Notes: a model not told the origin generated them from the sequence alone. 64,000 nucleotides of DNA from Stereum hirsutum FP-91666 SS1 (GCF_000264905.1 NW_006763145.1:1103113-1167112), one strand, 5' to 3'. Counted from the first letter of the stretch, positions 44,039-57,818 are shown. Translations and numbers: made by a program.

Positions 44039-47000
44039 ATGACCTATCTACTTACTCCTCTGTCAGTCTCCAACCCAATCGACTTCACGAAATCTTGGCC
44101 CTCTTCGTATGCTGACGATGGCTCCGTCACATGGAGCAAAGCCCATTCATCCTCTTCCGGGAACCTTAAGGTTTCATTTCCAGATATTCGGTAAGCACTT
44201 GGTTTCTATTTCCTGCGCACACTGTGCATGAGTACTAAACACTACTGCTTGTCCGATGGCGTATCCCCCTTCACTCGATAAAAAAACCGTGATTTTATAT
44301 GTGGTATTTCGTCCAATCCCGAAGCTGGTCCAATCTCCGTGCAACCGAAGGTTGGGCCGCCATTCAACACCATGCTGTCCTCAAGACCACAATCACGCTT
44401 CATCCTCCCTCTCTTGGCTCCTCCCTCTCCTCCCCTTCTACCTTTTCCGTTCAAGCTCCAGTCCCAAATCTTCTGTTTACCCTCACTCAAGGCTCATTTT
44501 TCGCCGTCGTGCCTCAACCTTCTGCTTCCACGTCGACACCTGAGAACCAGACCTCCTCGGACCCAGAATGGCACGCCGGTAATATCTACGATATGCAGCG
44601 CGGGACGCCACAGAGTGTCACCCTTCCCGTCCCGCCTTCGCTGGACCGACCTGCAGTGTACGACGTGTTTGTCAGTGGGGATTACGAGGTATGTCTTATC
44701 GACCTGTAATTTGTTCTTTACAACTCTGTATGATAGAGGGTCACTCAATTAATCGCGCCTTCATCACTATGCCGTAGATCCGCCTTTTTGGAGACCCTCT
44801 TGCTCAACGCTCTCCTCACCCTATCCTCGATATAACCCTCACCGTCTCTCCATCCTCCTCAATCTCCGCCGATCCAAGCGCAAGCTCACAGCCGGTCGAA
44901 AGGGTCGAAACACACGACGTGATGCCTGATTTCGTGGACGGGTGGGCGTTCGGAAATGCGGTGGGTGTGGGTCTGAGGAGTGTAGAGGGCTGGTGGAACG
45001 TGGTGACCGTTGAGGTATTGGGCAGCAGCAAGGGCGGTGAAAGTGACGTTGTTCAGACTGACCTGAAAGATGTGAGACTAATTCGTCCTCGATTGAGTAT
45101 ACACACACTCAGTAATCCTGGTATTGACCTCGCCTTCCCTCTTTGGATCTAATACAGGTCTTTGATTTGAATACCCTGTACAACGTCTCTACTCACTCCT
45201 CTCAAACTTCGCCTCAGACAAGCGCCCATCCAACCCGTCTCGCCCCATCCCAAACACGGATCCTTCCCCTCACGCTCACACAACTGCGCTCCCTTCCCAC
45301 CTTCGTACAATCCATCTCCCTCAAAATTGTCCTCAAGTCCGCGACATCTACGGACAAAACATCAATGGTGATAGAGTTGCCCGTCACTCACATCACGGAT
45401 AAAGATGTTGCGGAGTGGGAGGTATCGCAAATCAAGGCTTCCTACTTCTACGCCGATAGCATGCCCTCGAACTTTGGAGTATTGCCACCTACGGAGAAGA
45501 CGCCTCAAGGACAAGTTGGACCCAGGCCTTACGTCTTGGCTCTACGTATGTTGAGTTTTTCAACGGCTGTTTTCCATTCTATGCCCCTAATTGACAATAC
45601 AAACGTGCTCTCTCTATCGTTAAGATGGAGCGGGCGTGGACGTCATCGACATGCCGTTTTGGGCAGAAGGAGTCCCAAGGCAAAGGTTCAGCTGGGTAGT
45701 CCTACCCACGGGTCGAACGGCTTGGGTAAGGGCTATAGGCTTTGTTTTGTCTGTTCTGTTTCGCTGATGGCTGCTCCTTGTTTTACTGTATCGATGACGA
45801 TTGTGATGTAGGGACTCGATTGGCGTGGACCTAGCGCAACCGATGCCTGGTCCTCACTAGACGCACTCCACCAAATTCTCTCCTTCGGGAGCTTGACCCA
45901 GATTGCCACCTCTTCTGCACGATCACCGGTATGGAACGACTGGACAGCTCCTTACCGCAATACCCAAAACAACGAAGAGTCAAAGGTAGTCGGGTATACG
46001 GGGGATGGGGCGCCCGGTATAGTGGTGATAGGTCACTCAAACGGAGGACAGGGAACATGGTATCTGATATCGAGATGGCCTGATAGAGTTCTTGGTGGTA
46101 ATACTAATATATTTTTGCTGCCTGTCTCTCTTACTAAATTTGTTGCATTGATGACAGCTGTACCTGCCGCAGGATATATCAAAGCGCAAAACTACGTTTC
46201 CCTCGGGAACTCAAGGTACGTTCCTCGGCTACGCAAAGACATGGAGGACTCTAACTCGATACTCATTCTATTTCCCAGATCCGCACATTTCATTGATCCA
46301 TCCCTCCGCGCTATACTCGAGACATCCTTCACCGCAGACGACAATGATCTCTTCCTCTCCAATCTCGTTGATACGCCCATCTTGGTTGTTCATGGGTGGG
46401 TCAGGTCCTTCCTTTGAACTTGCTTCGGAGATTTCTCTGCTGATATGCCGCATCGTCTCAGAGGAGCGGACGACAATGTCCCTACTTGGCACTCTCGCGA
46501 ATTGGTCAGCATTCTCAAGACATGGAATCCTCTTGCGAATGTCTCGTGAGTATATCTCACTCTAACGTAACACGTCACAAACATCTATTTGAACGGACCG
46601 GCCCCGTAATGGCGTGTTCTAGGTATCGCGAAGTCGCAGGGAAACCGCATTGGTTCCCGACAGTATTTCGTAACGCTCAGGTCGAAGGATTTCTCGATTC
46701 CCTACTCCTTCCTGACTCGAGCTTGAACTCTCCCGAGGCGTCTGTGTTATCGGGTGATTCGTTCACTCTTACAGTCGCCACACCACACGAGAGTGGGTCC
46801 ATGCATGGGTGGCGCGTGCTTACCCTAGAGACTCCTGGGAGGTAATAATCATACAATCCGGGTATACGAGCATAGACGGTTCACTATCATGCTCACTTGG
46901 ATGTATGACAGATTGGGACGATTGACTGTTCATCGAGAGGGTGTTCAGCTGCACGTCAAGACAGCCAACATCCGCACTTTTACGTTGGACATTTCACGCT

Positions 47001-48022
47001 TTTGCCCACAGACAGACTTTAAACAAGACATCTACATCAACCGCATCCGGTACGAGCTGCCATTGGTACAATCCGACCTTGCGCTCGATACCCTTCTCGT
47101 CGAAAATGTCGACAACCCGCGTAGATGGAAGGTATGCGTTTCCTTTTCACCTCACGGACAAGTCAGCATGGTCGCTGAACTACATGCACTCCGTTGACAG
47201 ATTACTCAGATCAGTTCGAGATCCATACCGTTGCTACTGCAACCCCCCTCCCGCCTCGCCTCGATTCTCAACTCCCCTGGTCCTCTCACCTTGGTCATAC
47301 CCACTGTCGTCATCCCATCTCGAGCTCTCTCAGTCGCCACACGACTCGCGCGCGACCTCGATTTGTACCACAAGCTCGATGCAGAGATTATCTCCGACTC
47401 GGAAGCTGAACAGAGACTTGTCGACGGGACGCTCGGGAAGGGAAACATTGTCTTCATAGGCTTGACGGGAGAAGGAGAGTTCGCGAGGCGCGTTCTACGC
47501 GAGGGAAATACCCCGTTCGCTATGGAGGACAACGACGAGCCTGTGTTGACGCTGAACGGGGAAGTCGTGGAAGGACCCTCCCAAGGTAGTGGCCCACCAT
47601 TTACACTCTTTACAAATTCATGCTCACGGTAAATTCATTGGCAGCTATCCTCTTCCTCCATCCACACCCCAAAGTCTCGGAAGCCTCCATTCTCTTCCTG
47701 TTAGGCACAGATGTCTCAGGGCTCGAAAGAGCATCGCGTCTCTTCCCCATCCGTACCGGGATCTCGCTCCCATCTTGGCTCATCGTCGGCCCAGAAGCAG
47801 ACAAAGTCGGCGCAGCGGGCGTGCATGGAGCGGGGTAAGGTTTCCTCATTCCTGCCCATATCCTTCGAGCTGAATATTGACTATTTACATTGACATTCCA
47901 TTCATATTCCCGTATCACATTACTTGATCCTTGATGGCGATACACCATGTACTAATCACACCCTCAACAGAGTCTGGGGTGCCGGCTGGGCCTGGGAAGA
48001 CGCCGCTTCGTGGCACCATTAA
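44039..48022 (+). CDS. S9/prolyl-oligopeptidase-type alpha/beta hydrolase
   Basis: A large serine hydrolase starts MTYLLTPLSVSNPIDF and ends GVWGAGWAWEDAASWHH at 48022. More than ten short introns split it; the protein is roughly 900 residues. The N-terminal half is beta-rich and variable (FTLTQGSFFAVV, YDVFVSGDYEIRLFGDP). The catalytic domain follows: YVLALHGAGVDV-type strand, MPFWAEGVP, WVVLPTGRTAWGLDW, then the nucleophile elbow VIGHSNGGQGTWYLISRWPDRV (Ser near 46035), VDTPILVVHG/GADDNVPTWHS with the likely acid Asp, and GKPHWFPTVF with the likely His (near 46650). The C-terminal part (VWLRRWK-like beta region, ILFLHPHPKVSEASILFLL) matches fungal proteins annotated as prolyl oligopeptidase-like. 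The substrate is unknown and no signal peptide was seen. The gene converges on NOT1. Confidence 0.8.
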
Positions 48023-48433
48023 CAGACACACGGGCGGAGTGTACGTACTTAGGTACTAGTCGGGAGAGGGAGAATTTCTGATCGTGATACACGGGGTGGT
48101 GGGTGGGGATATATGGGTGCAATCAAAGTTACTGGTCTCACACGGGGAGGGGACGGGACGGATGGAGCGGCCTTTTGAACACACGATGGGGAGGATGACG
48201 ACGGACGGGCAACAACGACAACGACGACAAAGAATGGACGATTGGTGTTGTACAATACAATGTGTGATAGATACGTAACAAAAAAACGAGACGAGGTCAA
48301 AGAGGACAGCGAAGAGAGTATAAGAGAAGAAAAGACCCAAAGGAGGAGGAATGCACAAGTGTAGATAAAACAGATAGCGGCAAGCAGAACGAAGCGACGG
48401 GCAACGACAAGCAAGTCTTCCTTTTGTTTTGTT
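48023..48433. other. Convergent 3' flanks of hydrolase and NOT1
   Basis: This 411-bp interval lies between two genes that end facing each other. It is purine-rich and contains no coding signal I can support. Confidence 0.5.
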
Positions 48434-51400
48434 TCATGACGAGGGAGGGAAGATGGATCGAGCGACCTAAGATATGAAGACAAACGATCAGAACAGCACA
48501 ATGTAAGAGGCGACAACTGTACTCACACTCTCCAACAACAAAGTAACCTCTGGAGCCGCACGAATGAAGTCCTTGGTCCAGAAGTCATACTTCGAGTTAC
48601 GAAGCAACTCGATGAAGGTGACCAAGGCGCCCCACGGGTGAGGACGGTGCACGATGAACCTCTCCAACAGGACCTTGGCCGTCACTTCGCAGAACATGTC
48701 GTCCTTCACTTCGACGAACAAGTGGAGGAGTAGGGAGCTGAACCAGTGCGTATGCGCGTTCGGGTAACGAAGGTGCAGCACCATGGCGCTCAGGAGGTGG
48801 TGTTGACCTGCATTGGATGTCAGTATTATGGTAAGAGGATGAATGCGATAGACACTGACCTTCAGTGTCCAAGTTAGTCGCGAGGTACTGCAACGCCACA
48901 ACGCCAGGGTCGGCCGGGTTGAACAAAGACGATCCGCTCCTCGCCTTCGCTTGAGCAACCGACGAAACTCCGATGTACATAACCAAAGAGTTGATCAACG
49001 ACAAGTTGTACTCTTCCGAAAGTCCGTCAGGGCTCGGCATCTTGAGTCGGTCTTTGAGCGAGGAGAGGAAGGCGGGAGAGCCACGGCTGAGGAGGTATTG
49101 GTCGAGGTAGTTGCGCAGTTCGCCGGTCTTGAGGCCGGAGGTGAAGTCGGAGAGGATGGGAGGGATAGGGCCCATCTCGGGGATGGAGTCAAATTTGACG
49201 TTGCGGAGATGAGGGTCGGGGAGGACGAGGGTGGGCGGGAAGGCGCTGAGGATGATGTTTCGGAGTTGGATGCAGTGAGAGGGGATGACGTCGCAGAGCG
49301 TGAAGTAGTATTCGCTGAGGAATTCGGGGAAGTCGTGAAGCAGGACAAGAAGAAGACGGAGGGATCCGCGGTAGAGGTCACGAGAGGATGTTTGGAATTC
49401 GGCAGACTTGAGGAAGGGAGACATGAACTTGAACAACGACAAGAGGAGCTTGTAGAAAGCAGACCATCCCTGAAATACATCATAATTGCGTCAGCGTCTA
49501 CGTATCGTACGGTTCAAATGGGACCACTAACCTCGCGGTTCTGCGAAAGCAGCAGCTTCGGCATGAAGAGACGGTGGGAAATCAGGCTCATCCACGAGAA
49601 AGCAAAGCCGGGGAAGTAAGTGGGTTGCAACGAGCTGAAGGTATCACTGCAAGCAGAAAGTAGTGTCAGCGAAGCATCCGTCTACCATCAGAGAGAACAC
49701 AACACACCTGATAGCGATGAGCAACTGGAAATACACAGCCCCCAAGTCTTTCTCGATGCTATGCAAGTCGTTGATCAAGCTCGAGAAGAACCGCAAGAAC
49801 GGCTTCTGCTGGAACATCGCGCCCTGCTCCTCATGCATGTTCGCAAGGACGAGGACGAAGATCGACAAGATCTTCGTCAAATAATGCACCTTTGCCTGAT
49901 CGTTGTTGACTCCGGACGCATCGCCGTGGTACTTGATGATGTAGACGATAAGGCGTGCAACAGCGTCGAGGGACTGGAACGCATAAGTGAAGTCCCCGCG
50001 AGCCATGGACTTCATGTAGCTCTCTACGCTGGACTCGGCGCACACGCGGAAGAAGAACGAGGAGACGTCGTCGGCCTTGAGGATATTCTGCTTCGCGAGC
50101 TGGGTGATGAAAGGCACGAAGTTCTTCTCGGGAGACGGAGAGCGCTGAAAGATGACGATCCACTGCTGGAACCAGATGTAAAGCTTCTCGCGCAACTGTC
50201 CAGACTCGGATTTGTCGGTGATCTGGCGCGCGGGGGCACCGTCAGCGACAGTAGACGCAGGGCGACGAACTCCACGGAGATCCTCCAGGAGCCTGAGAGT
50301 CCTAATGCCACAGACCTTCAGCATACAATCATCGTATGTGTTGGAAAGAAAAGACTTACTCGTCGTTCGCCTTGCCGGATGAGATGATCTGGGACAGGAT
50401 CTCGATAGTGTACGTGAACTGGCTCTGAGAAGCGATCGGAGGGTCGCTCGTGAGACACGCTCTGATCAACCCAGCAGCGAAATTCTGCAAGCTCGGACGT
50501 TGGTCATTCAGCAGCAATTTCGCGAGCTGCTGGTCCTGCTGTGCGATAGTGATCAGCCCGCTTCGCAACAGCGTTACGGTGACAGGAACGTTGAGTTTGC
50601 GCTAGACATTCCATGGTCTCGTCAGCGACCCACGAACGATAACCGGATGAGATACGGGAAAACAGGCCTACCTCATCATCCGCATAAATCAACCAAGTAA
50701 TCGCCTCCTTCGCCACCTCATCGAACGCATGACACAACTGGTCCAAAAGCATCACATAGATGTCCCGGGCCAGCTGCACATTCGTCTTGTACAGCAACTG
50801 CACGATCTTCTGCGAGATGAGGAGCGGGGTGCGAACGCGGTCCGTCGATTCGGCAGCGATGAACAGGATCTGACGGACAGGAATGCGGAGGTCGGGCGTG
50901 GAAGACGGGGTGGAGAGCGCTGAAGCGGGCAATTGGGGCAGGACGGCGTCGAGCTCCTTGATGATAGCCTAGAGACAGAGTGCAATGAGTTTACCGATAC
51001 CTCTATTGTGCCATCGAACAAAACTTACGTTGAACCGATCCATGGCGTCCTGGTGAGACAATCCCACCGGAGCACCACCACCACCAATGACATCCATAGC
51101 CGGCGACGGAGGATACATCCCACTCGCCATAGGGTCGTTCCGGGAGTAAGACATAGTCGACGAAGGGCGGCTAGTCCAACGCCGTTTCGGCTCAATACCT
51201 ACTACCATGTATCAGCCACACAAATGACGTATCAACCAAAAGTACTAAAACGCATACCAAAGTCCTCATACACCCCGATCTGATTCGGCTGCACGCCATT
51301 CACCTTGATCCTAAGCGGGTCTGGCAGACTAGCAGAGAAAGCCGACGGGAGCGCATTCGAGTCCCAGAACGGTTGACGGGGTGCGGTCTGACAAGGGAAC

Positions 51401-54400
51401 GGTGATCAGGACTTGAACGAGCAGGTAGAACAAGAGAGGACAAGATACATACCTGGCGATGTCGCCTCCGCGCATCATAAGCCCCCGCAAATCCTTCGTC
51501 CACCTCCGCGACCGCACGGTCCATAGCCGCCTTCTCGATTGTCCCGCTCGCCAAGTCGATATTGTCCTGCACGAGGAGCATGATGACCGCGTCCGGGACC
51601 ATTTGCTACAACACACAAAGTATTTCAGATCAGTCTCTCTTCGTCAGTAAGAAGGACAAGAAAACGGACGTACGTCGCTAAACCCATGATCGTTCAAGAA
51701 CTGCCTTAGATGGTTCGAAAGGTTACTCCTCAACGGCTCCTTGCACGTCACCAGCGCGAGACTCCCCGCCAGCTTCTGCGCCATACTGTGTGCTGCACCA
51801 CGGAGTGTCTCCTCGTTCGGCTCCGTCGCGAAATCCTTCGCGACGAGCTCCCGAGTCGATATCCCCGCGATGGTGACCGAGCGCTCGACGACGGGAAGTA
51901 TGATCTACACGACATCAACCAACCGATGAGCTCGACACCTCCTAAATGAAATGAAATGAAAAAAGGAAAGCAAACACACCTCCCTCACAGACCGATCCAC
52001 CGCTAACTGCACCGCCCTCTTAAACGCCGGATTACTCGGCAACGGCGCCAACTGTCCACTAATCGTCACCCGGCCCACCAACTCACCCAACAACACCTCA
52101 ATCTGCGCCCCCACCGCCCTCGCCGACGCGGTCTCGTTCGCCACACCACCTTGTCCACCACCACCCCCTCCACCAACACCAACTCCGCCGCCAACACCAC
52201 CGCCGACGCCAGATCCAGCACCGCCGAGGGACAACAACTGCGCGTCCCCCGCATGCATCTGCGCGTTCGGATCGTACCCCCCTCCTCCTCCTCCCACCCC
52301 TACCCCGCCAATCGGCAACGCCTCAATATCACCCACATAATCCGGCAACCCCGGACCCGCCATCGTCTCCATCCCCCCAATCGGCCGATGCCTCAATATC
52401 GCCGTCGGCTCGATACTATCCAGCGCAACAGACAGAGACGTACACAAGACCTCGATCTCGAACTTCTGATTCAGCTTCAGTTCCGCGAAATGATAAAGCT
52501 CAGCGAGGAGCGCCATGACCGCCATCAGCCACGGGTTCGGCGGCCTAAAGACGGTCGACTTCGCGGCTGGCTCGAGCGTCTTGCAGATGAAGGGGATGGC
52601 GACGAGTAGCCGGCCGGATTCGTAGCCCTCGATGAGTAGGTCTTTGAAGGATAGGTTTCTGTGCTTGATCGGTTTGTCGCGCGCGAGGGTGAGCGTGCCG
52701 AGCCAGGAGCCGACGTTCTTGAGCACGGAACGCTCCGAGGACGATTGCATCGTCTTTTCCGAGTTGAGCATCGAGGCGGACTTGACGATCGTTTCTTGCA
52801 ACACGAACTTCGAGAGGACTTTCCGGTCGAGGGCGTCGAGGAAGCGGAGGTAGAGGTTGTGGTTGTTCGGCTCGGTGCTCACGCGCTGGTCGACCAGATA
52901 ATTCGCGAACCATCTTGCATACTCATCCTTGAAACTCCCCTTCATATCCTCCAACTTCGCTTCAAAGTTCGTCGGTGCGAGGTTATTCACGATGAACAAG
53001 ATCTTGTCCGACACCTCTTCCGGCGGCTCCTCCACCTCCTCCTCGAATGGGTCCGGATGAATCGCGTTGAACACGACGGGCGGATCGGCAGGTCCCAGAC
53101 TCAGTCCCCCCGGCGTACTCGACCCATCGCCCGCAGCGGCTAACGCGCGCTGAATCGTCGCCCCGAGGTCCGGTCTTGCCTCCAGGAGATGTGGGATATT
53201 CAACAATGCCTGGCAAAGCGGCTGCCACTCCGACAACCGCGACTCAAACCTCGACAAGGCTTGAATACCAAACTTGAACAAATTCGTCTCCGGCGGACAG
53301 TTCAGCGCGTCGATGACATATCGGATCGCGATCCCCAACGGAATGTAGTCGACGAGCTGGAACTGGATGATCGAGCCGAACAGGTAGCCCGTCATGGCGA
53401 GCTCCCGGGCGGGGTACCACGTCTGGAAGAACTTGTATTCGTCGAAGAGGAAGTGGAGCATGCAGGAGAAGATCTCGTTCTCGCGCGGGTTCGTCGACGA
53501 CTTGTTCCGCTCGAGCATTGCGATCACTTCGTCGATCGTGATCTGCTCGTCGTACATCTGCTTGAAGATCCCGTCCACTTCGGCCTCGATCTCGGGGGAG
53601 TAGTTGATGACGGTGAAGCCAGGCTCGGCGTCGGTGCCAGGAGCGAGGTTCATGAGGCGGGGGTGGATTTGGAGACAGGCGTTTCGGATCTCGAGACAGT
53701 AGTCGACGTCGTTGGGGCGCATGCTGGTTGCACTATGGACAGAACGTCAGCAAAAGTAATCGAATCATATGTTAAGAAAACATACTTGTTACGGAGGAAG
53801 CGAAGGAAAATGGTGATCGTGAGAGGGTTGAGGGTCATGGTGCGCGACTCCACCTGAGGGTCTGAAACCCTTGTCGTCTTCTCGCTCTCCATCTTCGCGT
53901 CCAAAAACGCAATGACATCATGCAAAAAGTCGGCGCCGTGCTTCGAGACCTGGTCGGAAAGCCACTTGTCCAAGTTGAGGTACTCTCGTCGTGAAGCCAA
54001 GGCAGCAACGTCTAGAGCAAAGCCAAAGGGCCGCACGTCCAAGAGCGAATCGAGAATCTAGAGTCGAAATCAGCAAAAGCATTATGAGATGAGCGAGTCT
54101 CAAGGAACGCACCTTGAGGTCCTGAGCCACGTCTAGTATTCTAGTGATGTTGAGTGGACTCTCTTCGTAAAAGTCGCGGAAGGCGTTGGTGAGGTACGTC
54201 GGCTGGATCTGCCAGATGCGCATGAAGACGAGCTGGTGGTTCGGATGGCCACCCAAGAACATCCCGAGCAACTTGTTCGAGTACTCGAGACGGATCTCGT
54301 TCCACGTCGTTTGCTTCAAATCTCAAAGTCAGACACAGCCAATTGAAAACAACTAACGGTACTCACCGGTGCCTCGAGCAATCCCATATGCACAAGCTCC

Positions 54401-55964
54401 GCGCTGATTCGCACCGCCTTGTCCAACATCTCTCTCACCAAGTTCCTCAAATCCGTCGAGTCCGAATCCGCCGCCCTGACCAAGACCTCGAACAGATCCA
54501 ACGAGTTCCACGTATGGCCCTGCACATTCGCCGCAAGAGCTTTGATCGTCGGACTCGCATTGGTCACGTCGTCCATCGTGACGATCCGTTTGCCGGGGAG
54601 CGAGACAAAGTTGAAGGTATCACCTGGGAGGGAAAGCAGCGCGTCGAGCAGGCGGAGTTGGTAGATGGAGTTCGTCCACGGCATCCAGAACCCAGTCACG
54701 GCGTGGGGTTCGGTATCGCGAGGGCTGTTGAGAAGGATGGCGATGAGGAGCTTGAGAGTCGCGGTGTCGACGCCGACGCGGTCGGGGATATCGAAGGCTT
54801 TGATGACGTTCGCCCAGTTCAGCGTCGTCGACTGCACAGCCATCAGTCTAACCTCCGCTACATTGACTAATGATGCGGCAAAAACACTCACCGAGTTGCT
54901 CAAGGCCCTGACGAACGCGTTGACGTCGCCGAGTGTGGTCCCTTCTGCGGCTTGACGGGCCAAGGTGGACATGTACTCGACGATCTGAATATCCGTTGGC
55001 GGATTGGCCTCCGTCATCCCAAACCGTTGCATGAGAGCACGTATGGTGTCGACGTCGTTTGTGATATCCGGTCCAAGCTGGTTGAATGTTTGAACTAGTG
55101 TCGTGCCAGGAGGAAGGCTGCAGAAATGTTAGATTAACGATAGACATCCAAAGGAGTAGAACAAAGACGGACCTCAAACGCGGTAGGATCTGATGCAACA
55201 TCGGCGCGACCGTCTCTGATCCATACTTTGCCTGAGCAGCGGCAATGAGCGCCTGGCGCTGCGTCGCATCCAACGTGGGCGCGTCCACGGACGGACAGTC
55301 CAACAGATTCGAGAGCAGCTTCGCTACCTGGCTCGGTGAGAGATCCGCGTGATCGAAGGAAGGATGTTGACAGAGCGAGAGCACGGCGTTCTCGAAATCG
55401 ATGCGGATGATGGTCGCCGCCTGCTGAGCGAGCTCCTTGCGGGACGGGTGGGACGCGATGGACGAGGCGAGGACGAGACGCTCGAGGGGACGGAGGCCGA
55501 TGCGGTCAGCGAAGCGAACGAGGTCGAAGTTGCGGAAGATGTCGGTGTCGCCGCGATCGAGGGCATCTCTGAAGCGGTCGGCGAGGAAGGGGTCGCGTGC
55601 GAGCCGTTGGGTCTCTTGGACGAGCAGGCGGAACGTGAGCGACGTCGAGGTGTCGAACGCGGACGGCGCGCCCGTCGACAGCAGCCGTGCTTGCGAGTGC
55701 ACGATCAGTCGTCGGATGAAGTGCAGGTACGTCTCGGTCCCATGCTGCTCAGACAGCTATTAGAGCACACGCGTACGCGCGGTGGACAGACAACATTGAG
55801 CGCATCGTCAGCGACCCGTCTCTTCATCGTGGGCAACAGCGAGCACTCACCGAACGGATCTCTGCCTGGTTTCTGTCGAAATTGTCCTCTGTGAGGGTGG
55901 AAAGGAGAAAGACGATCTGAGCCTTGACGATGGTGTGTATGTTGTTGCTCGGAGGGTTGTCCAT
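48434..55964 (-). CDS. NOT1: CCR4-NOT complex scaffold subunit NOT1
   Basis: This is the central scaffold of the cytoplasmic CCR4-NOT deadenylase; it docks CAF1/CCR4, CAF40, NOT2/3/5 and mRNA-binding partners. The start is MDNPPSNNIHTIVKAQIVFLL (55964). The N-terminal HEAT part covers 53.7-55.9 kb (LLSTLTEDNFDRNQAEIR, FGMTEANPPTDIQIVEYMSTLARQA). The long exon 51905-53722 holds the MIF4G-like CAF1-binding region (DKILFIVNNLAPTNFEAKLEDMK, FVLQETIVKSASMLNSEKTMQSSSERSVLKNVGSWLG) and a Gly-rich linker. The CAF40-binding (DUF3819) region follows at 51.3-52.1 kb. The C-terminal superfamily-homology domain ends VLLERFIVHRPHPWGALVTFIELLRN and, after a last intron, VARSIFPPSS at 48434, matching the family's FESVARS-type end. 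Estimated length is about 2100 residues, with roughly 20 short introns. The minus-strand reading ending at 48494 is intron read-through. Confidence 0.93.
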
Positions 55965-56681
55965 GGTGGGAGACCGAGCAGGGTGAGCCTCGGCGTGTAG
56001 ACCGCCGCTGCCGGCTCCAGAGGCCGCTTTTGGGAGGGAAGAGGGGGTGTCGGGGGATCGTGGGTGCCGTCGTCGACGGCGAGCACAACTCGAGCAAGGT
56101 GGCGAGTGAGTTGTGTCTGACGCCCTCCACCGCACGGCGCGTGCTTTCGCACCCCGGCCTTTGAGCTCCGCTTCAATTCCTTCTACACCTGTGCTTTATC
56201 CAACCCGGCCTTTTCTGGACTCCTTTCTCATGTTACGTTCTTCGTCCTTTCAGCTAGGTTGGCATATTATCTCTCGATGAAGGCTCAAACATATATCGTG
56301 TCGTGTAATAGAAACTCTAGGTCCTCTTCTACTCGGTGTATATATATTACTGCACAGAAAGTCAGTCTAAGTGACTCTCAAAGCACTTGTGGCTACTTTT
56401 GTTTTCCCATCCACATCATCACCATGATGTTGCGGGTCGACCACGGTACTCACACGAGGTGCATATCAGTCGACCTTAGCAATAGCATTGCCTCGCGTGA
56501 TATATCTCGACAGCTTGACAGCGACTGACTCGAATCGTCTGGGATCCATTTCGAACCACAGCATTTGACCCAATGTCAAATCACATCGTGCACCTATATA
56601 AAAGCACAAGGATACCATCAGACTGAGTACAAAGGAACGAGCAACTTCCTCACAAACCCCCTTCCCGGCAGTACCACACAC
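55965..56681. other. Divergent promoter region of NOT1 and the F-box-like gene
   Basis: This is an upstream region shared by NOT1 (-) and the plus-strand gene at 56682. Apart from the TATA element listed separately, no feature stands out. Confidence 0.5.
56595..56604 (+). promoter_or_regulatory. TATA box of the gene at 56682
   Basis: TATATAAAAG lies 78 bp before the ATG at 56682. An open frame reaches upstream to 56565, but this element supports the later ATG as the start. Confidence 0.6.
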
Positions 56682-57818
56682 ATGGACAATCTCTACACAT
56701 CGGTATTCGGGAGGATGACATGGAATCGACGGAATAAACAGAAACAGAAACGAGCAAGGCCTGCCCCGACACATTCCCTAGCCGTGAAGCTCCTAGCCGA
56801 CATATCCTCCTCATCCACCACATCTATCTCCTCTACCACCTCTACTCCCCCCTTCCTGAACTCCCCCCTCCCCAACCCCCAACTCACCTCCCCCCTCTTC
56901 TCCCTCCTCCCCCCCGAACTCCGCAACCGCATCTTCTCCCTCTCCCTCTCCGAACACGCCCTCTCCTCCCTCCCCGTCCCCTTCCACTCCTTCGCCTACC
57001 GCCCCGCGCACGCGCACGCGAAGGGCTATAGTGGGTTCGGGTTGGTGCGAAGCTGTAAAAGGGTTTATTTGGAGACATGGGGGTTGGTTGTGAGTGGGGT
57101 TGAGTTTAGGGATTGGGTGTGTTGGGAGGATCGGATCCCGAGGGGGGTTAGCACCGCCACTCCGAGTGGAGAAACTGTGGGTGCGGGAGAGGGAGTCGGA
57201 GAGGGAACGGTGGTGGTACATGAAGGAAGTCTGAGGGGATCGAAGAGGTTTGAGCGGATGACGGTCGAGCAGCGCGATTTCGTCCGCACGATCCATATCT
57301 TCGCGCAACAATACGAGCTCGAGAAACCGAGCTGGTCGATGCAAGTCCTCGGTCGGCACGCCTACAACCCTTCCTCCTCTTCTTCATCTTCTTCGTCAGA
57401 CCTCAACGTCGACGCAGTCAGACCCCGAAAGGTGATCATCGCCGTTCGCTTCAACGACTGGTGGGGCTGGTCCGGCGACACGACATTGAGTATGGGAGAG
57501 CCCGAGTATGGAGAGGCCTGGAGGGAGGGATTCAGGGCGTTTGGTGAGAGGCTGGAGGAGGTGCAGATTGAGATGGAGACGATCGAGGAGAGGAAGGGGG
57601 AGTTGGAGGAGATCGTGCAGGAGATGAGGGGGTGGAGGATACCGGTTGGTTGTGTGGAGACGGAGGGAAGGGAAGGGAAGATGCTCGTGATGAGTGATGA
57701 GGTGAGGAGGGAAGTTTGGGAGGGATCGAGGTTTTGTGTGGATGAGGAGGAGCCGGAGGAAGGAACAGAGCTGCAGAAATATGGCGTGTATACGGTGAGG
57801 TGGAAGGCTGTAACTTAG
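56682..57818 (+). CDS. F-box-like (DUF7730-type) hypothetical protein
   Basis: This intronless gene encodes 378 residues. A basic N-terminus (RRNKQKQKRARP) and a Ser/Thr-rich linker precede LLPPELRNRIFSLSLS (about 75-90), the degenerate F-box-like helix common in fungal DUF7730 proteins. GFGLVRSCKRVYLETW follows (about 140), where such proteins keep the second helix. The C-terminal half is mixed alpha/beta and contains a Ser run (about 270). The start was chosen from the TATA box 78 bp upstream. The function is unknown; a role as an F-box adaptor is an inference from the short motif only. Its stop codon overlaps the stop of the convergent ankyrin gene. Confidence 0.7.
   Translation: MDNLYTSVFGRMTWNRRNKQKQKRARPAPTHSLAVKLLADISSSSTTSISSTTSTPPFLNSPLPNPQLTSPLFSLLPPELRNRIFSLSLSEHALSSLPVPFHSFAYRPAHAHAKGYSGFGLVRSCKRVYLETWGLVVSGVEFRDWVCWEDRIPRGVSTATPSGETVGAGEGVGEGTVVVHEGSLRGSKRFERMTVEQRDFVRTIHIFAQQYELEKPSWSMQVLGRHAYNPSSSSSSSSSDLNVDAVRPRKVIIAVRFNDWWGWSGDTTLSMGEPEYGEAWREGFRAFGERLEEVQIEMETIEERKGELEEIVQEMRGWRIPVGCVETEGREGKMLVMSDEVRREVWEGSRFCVDEEEPEEGTELQKYGVYTVRWKAVT

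Noticed and set aside
52151..53857. Several long plus-strand open frames
   Set aside because: They are antisense to the long NOT1 exon, whose GC-rich codon use keeps the opposite frames open.
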